DNA of 64,000 nucleotides from Mimachlamys varia (GCA_947623455.1 OX392527.1:50884401-50948400); one strand, 5' to 3'. Counted from the first letter of the stretch, positions 34,673 to 47,219 are shown. A program made the numbers and translations. The notes: generated by a model not told the origin, from the sequence alone.

Positions 34673-35666
34673 CACAGGTGCTTGTGGACATGAATTTGAC
34701 TATTTTTTCATTGAATGTAGAAGGTAATATACATAAACGGTGTTTCATAATAATATAATGTTAAATTATAAAGTTTACAATAACAACCTATGCAGCGTAG
34801 CCTTATAAAAACCTAAAGGTAAGCAACTAACCGGTAGAAAAAACTAGGTCACCGCCTACCCCCACGTGGGAATCCTTGTTTTCTCTCAAACAGGCAAAAT
34901 ATTACCGCTACAAGTCTATGTGCCGTCGATTCATGGATAGTTTTTCTTTTCAACCGGCCATTGTTTGTGTTTTGACATGCACGCATCGTTCAGAATTTTA
35001 TATTCAAACACAATTTAGGCTACGCTCACGGCAGCCTTTCAGTGAAGATTTACGGAAGATGTCGATAAGCGCCCCCAGTGGCAGTAAACGTGAGCAAGGG
35101 CAGATAATTTAATGCATACGACAGATGTAAAAACCCGAAACACAATATTTTGAATTTCGCGGAATATTTGAAAATATTACGTCATACTTTCTCGGATTAT
35201 CTCGGGTTTTTACTTCCGTCTCATGCTTAAATTATCTGCCCTTGCTCACGTTTACTGCCACTGGGGGCGCTTATCGACATCTTCCGTAAATCTTCACTGA
35301 AAGGCTGCCGTGAGCGTAGCCTAAATTGTGTTTGAATATAAAATTCTGAACGATGCGTGCATGTCAAAACACAAACAATGGCCGGTTGAAAAGAAAAACT
35401 ATCCATGAATCGACGGCACATAGACTTGTAGCGGTAATATTTTGCCTGTTTGAGAGAAAACAAGGATTCCCACGAGGGGGTAGGCGGTGACCTAGTTTTT
35501 TCTACCGGTTAGTTGCTTACCTTTAGGTTTTTATAAGGCTACGCTGCATAGGTTGTTATTGTAAACTTTATAATTTAACATTATATTATTATGAAACACC
35601 GTTTATGTATATTACCTTCTACATTCAATGAAAAAATAGTCAAATTCATGTCCACAAGCACCTGTG
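34673..35666. mobile_element. Foldback element: 994-bp near-perfect palindrome with 8-bp target duplication
   Basis: The arms 34673-35112 and 35227-35666 are inverse complements with no indel. The only difference found is at 34864 versus its partner. An imperfect stretch and a spacer of about 60 bp lie in the middle. The ends read CACAGGTGCTTGTGGACATG inward from both sides. GCCAATGT flanks both ends exactly (34665-34672, 35667-35674). Each arm has a 78-codon reading frame (34876-35112 on +, 35227-35463 on -), MFSLKQAKYYRYKS..., with no recognised domain. An 8-bp duplication is typical of hAT-like and some other cut-and-paste elements. The terminal sequence does not identify a superfamily. 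Confidence 0.92.
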
Positions 35667-35699
35667 GCCAATGTTTGAAAAAAAATCCTCATATCATAT

Positions 35700-36240
35700 A
35701 AAATCTTAAATAGATGACAGTAAGTTAACAAATACATTTTAAAATAATTGGTCAACCTCCAAAATATGTTAATAAAGAGGTACCTGACGTAAAACTTCCA
35801 GTTTAACATTTAAACAGCAATCCTGCCAACTTACAAACATTGTCATCCGCCGACCGCTTTTCAGTTTATAAATAAAATTATACTTCCGGTATGACTGGAA
35901 TACCGGGTAAAACACGGATAAAACTACGGATAAAGTGCGATACGTTCCGGTTTTTTTTTATGTCATGATTAATTTTTTTTTATATATTTAGTTTTACATT
36001 ACATGGTATTTATATAAATGCACACTAACACAGTTTTACAGCACCGTGTCAAAATGACTCAGCTTTTGAAATTTTAATAGTATTCTTTGTATTTTTTTGC
36101 AATGAATTTTCATGACTTTTATATATATATAATTACATCATTGATGTAAAAAAATCAAGCAATATTCTGCAGAATTATTATTTAATTGAGAAATCTTAAA
36201 TCTTGATTTGGACGTACGTGACCAACACGGACTCAGATTA
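35700..36240. other. Gene-free interval
   Basis: No gene, RNA or repeat recognised, apart from an AT microsatellite at 36120-36132. Confidence 0.35.
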
Positions 36241-36244
36241 TAAA

Positions 36245-36691
36245 GGACTCACACAACTAAATCATTTACTTTATGCATAACCAAACCTTTTAGTTAATAA
36301 CTTTCATATTTGAAGTACAGTACTAGTGACAACTCTCTAGATTCACAGATACTTACCTTACAAAGGCTACAAAACATGTTTTCAGGGATGTTTACTGGCA
36401 TACCGGGTGGTCACAGTGTCAAGAAGTTGACAACCGGAAGCATACAGGCAAAACCGGTGACCCGAAACAGAAACGCCCCCATATACTATTTGACCTTGTC
36501 TAAATCCGCACACATACATGGAAACATTGTAAAAGTATAAATTTTTCAGAAGGTTAAGTATCTCACCGTTTCATTCATGCAAAATTCTATTTTCAGTTTC
36601 TCATTAAACTTCCTCAGTGGCCAAGTAATTAGCTGGAACTAATTTTACATAGGGACTATATTTTGATTGGATGATTTAGTTGTGTGAGTCC
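36245..36691. mobile_element. MITE with GGACTCACACAACTAAATCAT termini
   Basis: The left GGACTCACACAACTAAATCA and right TGATTTAGTTGTGTGAGTCC are perfect 20-bp inverted repeats. TAAA stands on both sides. A 3-4 bp TAA-type duplication and GG start fit PIF/Harbinger-derived elements. The short ORF inside (36310-36540) is unrecognised. Confidence 0.82.
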
Positions 36692-37846
36692 TAAATATAA
36701 AGCAATGCTAATCTTATTCCGTACACCACGGACTTATTGCATTCCCTGGTAACACCAATAATCATTGTTTAAGACAAGAAAGTTCAATGCAAGTACATCA
36801 ATCACTTGTCAATATGTCAGGATTTTTTTCCCCAAATGATACAAGGTGATGCAAGGTGTGCAATATATGTTTGTTTCAATGTTTTACATAGCTAATTATC
36901 AAAATTAAATGTGCAGCACTTTCAGCAGAATCTATGTAACTGAAGGCCTACTCTGTTCTCATAAGATTTGACAACCCCTACAGACTTCAGTGGGTTGGTA
37001 GAGCTGGTCAATAATTATATGTTTTGCATCATTTTCATTTTTGATAAAACACTGTATTAATTATTTCTCGATCCTTTCTCCGAATTCATAAATAATACTT
37101 GACTATTTTGAAAAAGTTATAAGTAAATATCTAAACCCAAATTCCTTTTGACTCAGAATTTTACAATTGTTGAACATTCGGATTTATATTTTCACCCAAA
37201 TAGATACAAAGGCTGATGTTTACAGGTACACAGTGGTACGACGGACACTTGCAGGACCATACCTACAGAGTGATGAGGAGCAATTTAACAAATGCCACAT
37301 TCTTATGCTTAATTTGATCACACAGTGTCATTATGTCACCTCGCGGCGATGATAATGAGCAATTTTTATTACTTAAACATCTTTAAAGCTTTGATACGGT
37401 GACTTTTACGAGTTATTCCCCTTTAAACTACACCTTTTAAGTGAAAAACAAACTGCATGTAGTAGTTATATGAATCAGAAGAATATAAGACAAATTAAAA
37501 AACAAAAAACAAAATGCTCCCTGGATATTTCATGGGCAGTCATTCCACTCTAAGCATTGACCGCTACGTGGTCTGCGTTTCACGAATCGATAATATATAC
37601 TTGAGTTTACTGTCAGAACATTCCTTTGCAGTTAGTGTATAATTATATAACATTGATTTTGTCTCGAATTTCTCTGAAATCGTTGGTGCTCTGATACGAT
37701 ATTTTAAGAAATGATGATAAGCCAATCGGTTTAAACATTCCTAAGACGCTAAAGAATAGTGCTAAAACTGAATTATAGATCAATCCTTTTTAGTAGCTCA
37801 ATAATTTGTGTATTTGACAGCGATGTTGTGCAAATTATAGTGTAGG

Positions 37847-38165
37847 CATCCTCGACATCAAAGGGGTACGCTCACCTACGCTCTCTTTACCCCTGGAATA
37901 TGTCATGGCAAAACTGAAGGCTTGTTGATGAGGCAAGAAGACTGGTTCGACCCTTCGATGTACATCAAAATAATTCCGTGGTCACATAACGGTAAAAACT
38001 TACAGGCTTTGAAGTAGGTTGATGCTCCTTTGTAATCTTCAAAAGACAGACATCAGCCTAGCGATTGGTCAGGTTTTTTCATCTGAGCGTTCCTTCACTA
38101 TTTCCATGACATATTCCAGGGGTGTAGAGAGCGTATGTGAGCGTAACACCTCGGTATCGAGGATG
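37847..38165. mobile_element. MITE with about 60-bp inverted repeats (CATCCTCGA), copy 1
   Basis: The left end has TACGCTCACCTACGCTCTCT and CCCCTGGAATATGTCATGG. The right end mirrors these as CCATGACATATTCCAGGGG and AGAGAGCGTATGTGAGCGTA. A second copy is in the intron of the middle carboxylesterase, and a fragment lies near 58290. Confidence 0.88.
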
Positions 38166-38567
38166 GAGCATACAAAGGCGTAAATTATCCAATGTACTAG
38201 TTTATATTGCTGGTAATCAGACAATTACTTTTCACGTGTTATCAACTTGTCATTGCATTGAACAAATGCTTAAAGGAAATGATTGATTATTTTTGGATTT
38301 TTTACCTATCCGCTTAGAATATTTTTATATTCAAAGCTTACAATTTGTGTTAGAAAGTAGCACTATTTTGTACCTACTGTTATTGCCTTTGCTTTCATTT
38401 GTTTCCTGTTTTAACTCTGTAAATCAATCTTTGGTCTCCTTAGTGGATGACTGGCTTGAATAACAATTTTTACGTTTGTTCGTCTAATTTATTAATTTAA
38501 AAATTGTTTAAGGGGACTTTTTTGTTAGGTGTGTAAATATTTACAATGTACTTTAGATAGATATTCT

Positions 38568-39655
38568 GTATCTTTGTGTGATATGAAGATGGACGTTTTT
38601 GAATTTGCCTATTAGTGTGCATACTGGTTGTAATTGACAATGATGACTCGATTCTCATTTTGAGGATTGATACTTACTTGGATGTGACCAAGATTTACAT
38701 TGTTGGTGTCGTCGATGAAGCAGAAGACGCTTACTCTTCCGGACCACCTTGTCTTATTCTCTTGTACGAGAGTTTCCATGCAAGTCTTTCCTTTGTTCCT
38801 ATTTTGCCTCTAGTTTAATCAATTATGAGTTCGGATTATGGTTTTGTTGACGCTTTGGTATTCTCTGATGATTTTAGCAAATAAACTACATCAGGATCCA
38901 TCCCATACAACGCAGTTTCTGAAGCTTTCTTTTCAATAGGCAATTATCAACATTTAAGATTGGAGTATATCGAATTAAAAATACATTTTCTATTCAATGA
39001 ATTAAACCGCATGTCGAATGTGAGCAGACATGTTTTTGCCCGTTTAGAAACATAATGGGTCATAATTCAGGTCGTTTATGCTGCGGTGTACCCGGACTCT
39101 CCCGCCACCAGTCTTAAGGGATCACTGGAATGTAGATTTTATAGGACACCAACATGTCTTCACTCGATACGAAATCTCCTAGTCACGGATGGTTTTGAAA
39201 AGTACGACGGCCTTCAAGAGCAATACACCGGAAAACGACTTTTCGTCACCTTGTGTATCGTTGTACATTTTTCTAAAAAGCCACAAAAAATGTTGTCATT
39301 AAATTTATTTGTAATACAAATTTGACAGCCGAAATTTTCTTAGACATTACCGAAGCGTTAACCATGCCGTAATCCGAACTCAAAATCGATTAAACTAGGG
39401 GCAACATATGAACAAAGGCAAGATCAACATGGAGACCCCTTGTAAAAGTACAAGAAAATAAGACCATGTGTTCCGGAAGAGTAAGCGTCTTCTGCTTCAT
39501 CGACGACACCAGCCATTTAGATCTTAGTCACATCCAAGTAAACACCAAGTCCTCAAATGAGTACTGAGTCATCACTGTTAATCACAAGCTAATGGGCATA
39601 CTTAAAAACGTCCATTATCATATCACTCATATATACAGATTATTTCTCGATGAGA
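38568..39655. mobile_element. Inverted pair of Penelope-like 3' ends around a 450-bp spacer
   Basis: 38568-38885 (+) and 39335-39655 (-) are inverse copies of the 3' UTR described at 10695-11080, starting near GTGTGATATGAAGATGGACG. The central ORF at 39086-39325 shows no known domain. Either two insertions head to head or one element with inverted ends. Confidence 0.7.
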
Positions 39656-39659
39656 AAAT

Positions 39660-41380
39660 GCACCAATTTTGATGTATAGCGCCTTCCTTGAACATAAATG
39701 CAATTTAATGTTAATGTGTTATTATGATGCCAGTGCCTTGATGTTACCCAAAAGTGCTCATAAGATTGTATTATAAACTTTTCTTGAAAGTGTTTCATAT
39801 TAATATTGATGAGCAAAATACGAAATACATGATAAAATAACTTTTAGAAAGCTGGATATTTTTAGTGAAAATTCCGAGGCGTAACGAGAAAAAATCAAAA
39901 CAAGCGGAACCCTATTTCAGATTGACCGAAAGACAATAAAAGGCAAGGTTGTTACACTGGGAGGCAATCAATAAAAACAAGGACGCAGTTGGAAGGAGGA
40001 TTGTATGACGTATGACATATCTTTATGGTGTATGTAAAATTAGGGGTGTGCTGTCAGGACAGATGTGTCACAGGACGACAAAATGTCACACTGAAGAGAT
40101 TTCTCTCTCTCGTTAATTTAGCACCTTGCATTGGCTGATCGGTCGAATGCACCCACTTTCTGTACCTATGATCTGCAGGTAGAGAAGAAGTCTCGTGTTG
40201 AGACGAATGCTAAGGTGACCCTTTCATTGGCTTATGTATTAATGCATAAGTCGGCAGAAATTCAATGGCCCGTGCGAGTGTGATACGCAATATCATTTAA
40301 AACAGACGCACCATACGCTGCACGCCTGCCTAGTGTTGCATTATACTTTTTTTTTTTTATAAAATGCAATCTGGTGACATCAATTTGATAAATGTAGTGA
40401 ATTAATTCGACCATCCACTGCAAAACGTGAGAAAAATAACTAAATGATAAATATTCGGTCGTCTGTTTCTGATTTTAAGGTATAGTGTATTATACAGGCA
40501 AGGTTAGGACATCGGTGTCTTTGAAGAAGGGTATATTGACACATCAGAAAATTACCAACTAAAAAGGTAGCATATACACCTCTCTGATACTATAAGCATT
40601 TAAATGATAATAAAGCTAATAATTATTTCTTAATAATATTGATTTAAATCATTTGGATTTGAAATAGATTTGAAGTAAAAAAAATGAAAAATATTATTTA
40701 TGCATCATGTATAAAACCTTATTCTGTAATACCTTTTTTTATATAATGTAAAACAATATAATGCATGACAAAAAGCACTTTATTTCATTATAATATGATA
40801 CATGTGCAAATATACAGATCTGGGACTCTTGCTTCACTTGTCAATATTGTAAAATTAACACTATGGATTTATACAGTGCATCACTTTTTTGTCAAAATGT
40901 CTAATATTTTTGTTGATATTACGAAATTACCTGAACTATAAATAAACCAATGTCCTATGCAGTTGTGTCTGGCGGTAGGCCAATTTAAATACATTTGGAT
41001 ACACCAAACCTTCAGCAAAATATTGTGACTTTCAAAACATGACTAACGACAACTCTGACTCATTTTTAATTCGATTCTCGTCATAATTAATCAATGCCTT
41101 ATATGTGATTGGCTATTGTCTGTAAAATGTAATTGGCTTATTGATAATAGTTGTACCTGGGCCCGAGTCGTGGGCTTACATTTGTTTACGATTTTTAGAT
41201 ATGCGGGAAAATTTTGTTTTTCAGAATTGCACATTTAGTCTGTTCTATTCTTTATAAACTTTATATAATTACTGCATTGAGTACCGACCAATACTATAGA
41301 AATAACCCTTAAGTAGTGCCAAGCACCAGGTAATTTGGGTACCCTCCTGAAAATCCTAGGGAAATACCTGATATTAAGTT
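39660..41380. other. Gene-free interval
   Basis: No gene or clear repeat recognised. AT-rich throughout. Confidence 0.35.
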
Positions 41381-41396
41381 AAATATCAATTGGCAC

Positions 41397-41803
41397 TAGA
41401 GCTGGGCAACACAAAATCAAAGGTACCACGGTATACCACGGTACTTAGGCAAATACTGTGGTACGTACCACGGTATACCACCTTGATTGAATGTTTGAGC
41501 TAGCAAAAGGTCTCTGGCTGTTTTTGTTCTAAAGTAAATCAACAAGAGACCTGTCATAAGTTTCTTGTTGTGTTATCCAGTGGAGCTATTTATGTCCTAG
41601 TTGATCAGCAAACTTAAAGGAAATTATAATTAAACCATATTGGAATTCCAATTGATCTATGTAACAAATGGTTCTTTTACAAGTTAAATGAAAGTCCCCA
41701 AAAACCGGCACATGACTAATGTACAAATGTACCACGGTACATACTATCACAACTTTATACCACGGTATATATACCGGTATACAGGTAAAACCACCCAGCC
41801 CTA
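41397..41803. mobile_element. hAT-type MITE, 407 bp
   Basis: The ends TAGAGCTGGGCAAC and CCACCCAGCCCTA are inverted, with TACCACGGTATACC motifs inside both ends. The flanks ATTGGCAC (41389-41396) and ATTGGGAC (41804-41811) form an 8-bp duplication with one mismatch. TAGGGCTGGG ends and 8-bp duplications are known for hAT elements. Confidence 0.82.
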
Positions 41804-43094
41804 ATTGGGACCAAGTACTCGTTAACAGTCTTTTAGTTTTACACTGTACCATGTTGTGACTTGCATTAGGACGACGAACAGAGGTCAACGGACGAGGTGC
41901 ATTTGACCTCCTAACAAGGTAAGTTCATCGTTTGTGGGTTATCAGAAAAATACGGCATACGCATATAGGTCTATTTTACATTCTGTGTGTGTATAGTTAC
42001 GTGAACACGTGTTTTTGTAGATTATATTATAAACATCATTGCTAGAGTGCTTATACTTTATGTGCGATATATATATGTACCTGACTGTGCACGTCTACTT
42101 TGGCGGTATGGGGATTTCCCTTCAGGTCAATTAGTAGGGTGTTCTACTGGAATACCCCTCAGTGGTTTGGGGCTCGAAAATGGTAATACAAGAAAATAAC
42201 ATACCCTTCGGAGTGTGACACGTGCTGAAAAGCTTTTAATGAATTAAATGGGGTTAGTTTGAACACTGTAAGTTAGAATACAGCATGAAAGACTTATTAA
42301 CTCTGTAATAGCTTGGTAGCGGTATATATACTATCCGGCACAATAATCAGATAACAATTCCTTATAAATATTGCACGGGCACCTCAGGAATTCGTTTCCT
42401 GTTGTTGCGCTCATAGTTTAAACCATACACTTAAAATGTTGTTGGTTTTTCTAACAAGTGTATTTGTAATGAAAACGTTAATTTTGATTGTCATTGTTTT
42501 TCAATCGTCATTACCAAGGACTTAGATTAGATTTAGATTACAAATCAATAGACACCGAACTTCATACGTTACTGTAGATTCTGTCAATGGACATACATAC
42601 CAACATCCGGGTTAGGTACACGTTTCCATTGGTTGACCCGTTGTTATGATCAATTGCACTTCATCTTATGTTGATGAGTTAAACCCTGGTGATACATTTT
42701 TCATGACTTGGGGAAAAAATTGAAAATTGATATGTTTTTTTTTTTAATTTTACTCAGCACCGTATTTTAAAAAAAAATTGCTCAGCACTTTTTTGGTTGT
42801 ATTTGAACGATATATGACTAAAATTAACCTTAACATTTCTACTCAAGTGAAAGGGAAAATATTTTTTACATCACATGTACAGTTGACCTTTAAAACACAC
42901 CATAAGCATTTTAATTTACAGCTTCTCTGAATTAATATAGATCACGATAAAAGGTAGTCCGAAGCTAAGGGTTCTGAATCACTGACCCGCTAAATATTTG
43001 GACGACAGGCAGGTGCGAGAGTCAGAACCCTTCGGACTAGATGACAGGGCTTTATTTCGTGATATGATGGCTTAGTCTGCAGTTTACCTATTAA

Positions 43095-43461
43095 AGGCCC
43101 AATATACGTAACTTCAGGAAATTTTTCTTGATTCTGAAAAATTCTGAAAAAAATCCAGTGGATAACCATGCAAAAATAAGCCTAAAACAAAGTAAACCTG
43201 AGCGGTAACTAACAAGAAACTCTTCAAAGAAAAATTCCAAAGAATTGAAAATAATTCAGGTGGGGCCCACTTCAACAACAAGCCAAAGTTAGGAGTTTGT
43301 TTACAAATACCGAGTTTCAACTATTGCTGTACCAGTAACCGCGTAAGAATTCATCTGGAATATTGCTGATATCAGTGAATCTTAACTAAATCTATAAATA
43401 TAATAGTTATTAGGCTTGATTTTCGCTTCAAGTTTTGACGAAAGTTACGTATATTGGGCCT
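43095..43461 (+). mobile_element. TTAA-flanked MITE family A, copy 4
   Basis: The ends AGGCCCAATATACGTAACTT and AAGTTACGTATATTGGGCCT. TTAA on the left (43091-43094), TTAC on the right. Confidence 0.9.
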
Positions 43462-43751
43462 TTACTATTCGTTCAATGGGTTGACACATACCTAGGTAGT
43501 CCAGAAAACTTACCAAACGGTAGATGAACGGTCGGAATACTGTTGATATATTTATGACCAGCCAACATAATATTTATTCAATGAGCAATTTCGATGACAC
43601 GGTACTGGCCGTCATTCAATCTGTTACCACTTTAACCTGGCACAATCTTATGTAACCATACATGTAGCTGTTAAAAGGACGTTAATCTTGTAAAGTAGAA
43701 ACAAATAAACACATCCTCCACTTAAATATATGATAGGTATATAAAAAAGAA

Positions 43752-43822
43752 CAAAAAAACTAAGACTTTGCCGCAAGGCCTTTCTGCCCTCTCAGGCTTC
43801 TTCAGGCGGACTGTCTAGGTAT
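43752..43822 (-). ncRNA. Degenerate hammerhead-like motif
   Basis: Read on the - strand: CTGAAGA, then GCC-TGAGAG-GGC hairpin, then A and GAAA. This is the order of a hammerhead core with one substitution in CUGAUGA. Probably a decayed copy, or a related structural motif from a retroelement end. Confidence 0.25.
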
Positions 43823-43913
43823 ATATATATCTTAGGAAGAAAATGAGATGTATATCATATCGTATATACCTGCACTGCATAAAAGATTTCTCATTTAATA
43901 TTTAGATACGATA

Positions 43914-44305
43914 CAGTGGACCCGCGGTAATCATGACGCCGATAGACCAGAAAACGGAAATCCGTTCCCGTGCATTTCCGTCCGGATTGGCGGTTTTCTC
44001 GTCTATCGGCGTCCAGATTTTTTTCATCCACGTTAAATGAAAAATGTCGGGGCAAGTCACTTGTGTCGACAGCTGTACAGAATATCGCTATATTAGAAAA
44101 CATATGATAATATCTATATTACAAAAAGACCCAAATTTATTTATGTAATGTCATTTAAACGTCTCGCAGTGTATATAGCCAAGGGAAATAACTCTTGCGC
44201 GACATATTTTTTGACCTGGTAAACAAAATTCAGCAGTCCGGAAAACTCGTAATCCGGACAATTCAGACAGGGAACGAAGGTGTCCGGATTGTCGCGGGTC
44301 CACTG
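43914..44305. mobile_element. Pogo/Tigger-like MITE, 392 bp
   Basis: The left end CAGTGGACCCGCGGTAATC and right end GATTGTCGCGGGTCCACTG are inverted repeats. TA precedes the left end. Internal inverted words include CCGATAGACCAGAAAAC/GTTTTCTCGTCTATCGG near the left end. No transposase. Confidence 0.85.
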
Positions 44306-44871
44306 TTTATTACAATAATATATGTCATATTCTATATCAGATGTCTGATATATATCATTTTAAAAGATATCTTATATTATTTGAAGAAACACAGGATCGA
44401 CAATGCTCGTTAAATAAATGTTTTGTAGCCTGACATAGAAAGCAGAATTTTTTTTGGTCAAATCTATCACAAAGTCCCAAGACATTTCATGTAAATGTAT
44501 GTAGTGAAATATAGACACGTGTTATATTTCATCGCTAGAAAAACAAACAATAGGAGTGATTTTCTCTGAAACAATATAATTCAAACAGGAATTTGAAAAT
44601 GATCAAACAGGAGACGTCTTTCTTATTATTTTCTTAATTGATTTGCTAAACTAAATTACTGTGCTTTTCGGCCGCGTATAGAGAACAATTGTATAGGCCT
44701 GTGTCTGTTATTCGATCCAATTGACTGTTTTCCACTGAATTCATTGAAAAGTTTTTTGTTATAGAGAGCTATTTTGAAAATAATGATAATTTCGAAAAGC
44801 TAATTATGAATGCTGGATACGCTTAATTCTTGCTCTTTTTCTTTCTTTTTCAATTTTGTCCTGAAGACACG

Positions 44872-47082
44872 ATGAGACAGCGTCATCTGCTTTGGTTGTT
44901 CTTCACGGCGATAGTTCCAACGACAGGACAGTCCTTCCCAATAGTCAACACTCCTTCCGGTCCCATCAAGGGCGTGGTGGTCCCGGTGAATGGACAAGAT
45001 GTCGTACAATTCCGGAATATTCCGTTCGCACAACCTCCAGTAGGAAACCTTAGATTTGAGAAGCCAGTTCCGGTAGAACCCTGGAAAGACATACTTGATG
45101 GGACTGTGTTTGGACCTTCTTGTATGCAAGATAAATTATTATTTCCAGAGTTATGGGAAAAGGCAGAAAAGGCTGTAGTAGACGAGGATTGTTTGCAATT
45201 AAATGTCTATGTTCCTGGATCTGTATCAACCACAGTGAAAAAACCTGTTATGGTTTGGATTTACGGTGGCGCCTTCGCAATGGGAAGTACTTTTACATAT
45301 GATGGGTCATTTCTGGCACTTCAAGACGTTCTAGTGGTAACCATCAACTATCGTCTAGGAATTCTTGGGTTTTTAACCACGGAGGATTCTGCGATGCCTG
45401 GTAACTACGGACTTTGGGACATGGTCGAAGCTCTGAAGTGGGTTAACAAGAACATTGCATCCTTCGGAGGCGATCCCGAATCGGTGACTATTTTTGGTGA
45501 ATCTGCCGGCGGCTTCGCTGTGTCGTATCTTGCTGTAATTCCAAGTACTGCAGGTCTATTCCAACGTTTCATTGCTCAGAGTGGGTCTGCTGTAGGATTC
45601 ACAAGCATTGCACCGAATCCTGCTCGAGCTGCAAAAGCAACTGGGAAATTCGTTGGATGCATACCTGACAAAGACAAGGACGTCGAAAGCAGGGCTCTTG
45701 CAGACTGCCTCAAGCACATACCCGTCGAAGAAATAATGGACGCCCAGAGAGACCCAGGCACACAATTTTTCGGCTATTTCTCTGTATCTCCCTTGCTCTG
45801 GCCGACCATTGATGGTGAACTGCTTCAAAGGTCACCTTTGGACAGTTTGAAAGAAACAATGTCGACTGAATCGCTTTACTTTAGATCTTTAGACATGATG
45901 GCTGGAACAACAAGCAATGAGGCATCTGTGATTGCAATGTTTTTGGGAGGATTGCAGGAACCGATGAACTTCAGTATGACTGAAGGAATACCTACGGCCG
46001 TCTTATGTGATGTTTTTGCTCCAACGTTAGCCAGGGAAATGTTCAATGACAATCCGATTGTTTCCGATTTACTTTGTAAGGAATATTCATCAGATGACAT
46101 GGCAGAACAAGCCAGGAAACTGTCAATTCTGCATGCAGATACTTGGTTTGTTTCACCTACAGTTCAGCTTCTTGATTTCCATGCCAAAGGTAATAAAAAC
46201 CCGATTACTTATCATTATTTGTATAACCAACCCATCGACTTTTTCTATATGGCTCCAAGTTTTCCTTGGATGAAAGGAGCAGGACATGCGACTGAGCTGC
46301 TCTACATGTTTGGACCGTCGGGACTGAATGAACTCGACAAATCATTATCAACCGATGAAGGAAGACACTTTTCTGACACTCTTGCAAGATACTGGACTAA
46401 CTTCGCCAAAACAGGGTAAATTTAAAGAGTTCAATCTTAATCATAGGGATATCGTTTTTCTGAATTCTATGTTTGTTTCTGGGTAATACCTATATGTTTA
46501 TGCAAGTACCTCATACTGGAATTTAAAGTTCTATTCAAGGTTTTTGTGTTCTTGGCGATTTTCACCTTAATTTGTTTTGTTAAAATAGCACAAAATCTAA
46601 ATTGTCAAATGTCAAATGCAAATTCTGGGTTTCAAAAAATATTTATTTGATTCTGTGTTATGTGTATGTGGTTTTCAATCCCTACACATTTGTGAAATAA
46701 AACGGGATTGGTTTTCGTTTTTTGCTTATTTGATCAGGATTTGAAAGTCATGGCCCTGCCGTGTGTCCTTTTGTATAACAGAGAAACTATCCATTGTATT
46801 TTTTGTGTCTCTTTACAACGCACAGTTTATTGATTTAAAGCATATCGACTCAATTACGGATATCTTGTTATTTATATTGTAACTAATGCAACTTTTATTT
46901 TACACAGAAATCCTAACGGAGATGGTCTGGTTCCATGGACGGCGTTCAGTACCGAAGGTCGGGACTACATGGAATTAAAATATCAGCCAGTTCCTAGTAA
47001 AAACTTGTTCGCGAACAGGATGAAGTTTCTTTTGGAGGATATACCAAACAAAATCAAGAACAACGTCAAAACCGAACTGTAA
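44872..47082 (+). CDS. Carboxylesterase type B, ER-retained, paralogue 1 (572 aa, two exons)
   Basis: Exon 1 is 44872-46415 and exon 2 is 46908-47082, with the donor GG|GTAAAT and acceptor TACACAG splitting a Gly codon. The enzyme belongs to the alpha/beta-hydrolase carboxylesterase/cholinesterase family and should hydrolyse ester bonds in the ER lumen. A hydrophobic signal peptide covers residues 1-20. FGESAGG places the nucleophile at Ser211, TTSNEAS gives Glu350 and GAGHATE gives His472. Residues EDCLQLNVYVP are the family signature. The oxyanion-hole motif reads IYGGAF, with Tyr instead of the usual His. The C-terminus is KTEL, like the HIEL/HTEL/KDEL ER retrieval signals. I chose the ATG at 44872 over the upstream one at 44830, because the latter lies in a pyrimidine tract and the paralogues align from here. 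ATTAAA at 47212 may be the poly(A) signal. Confidence 0.95.
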
Positions 47083-47219
47083 AAAAGTACCAGAAACTGT
47101 ATCGTGAAGTCATAGGATATAATGACGTCAGTTAGATGACGTCACACAGATAATGTGTCCTGTTTTTTGTTTTGTGTGTACATGAACAGGGTATACCATA
47201 TTCATTGTATTATTAAAAT

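Noticed and set aside
35245..35275. CTCF-like word CCACTGGGGGCGCT in both arms of the foldback
   Set aside because: It is one base short of the usual core and loses several conserved positions on alignment. Not enough to call an insulator site.
43114..43320. 68-codon - strand frame
   Set aside because: It lies wholly inside MITE A copy 4. The other MITE copies do not keep it open.
44830..44871. Upstream ATG extending carboxylesterase paralogue 1 by 14 residues
   Set aside because: The added residues come from a pyrimidine-rich stretch (CTTTTTCTTTC) that looks like an intron end. Both paralogues align from the downstream Met, which gives a proper signal peptide.
44800..45129. Antisense 109-codon frame over the first esterase exon
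   Set aside because: It is on the opposite strand of a well-supported coding exon, with no homology of its own.
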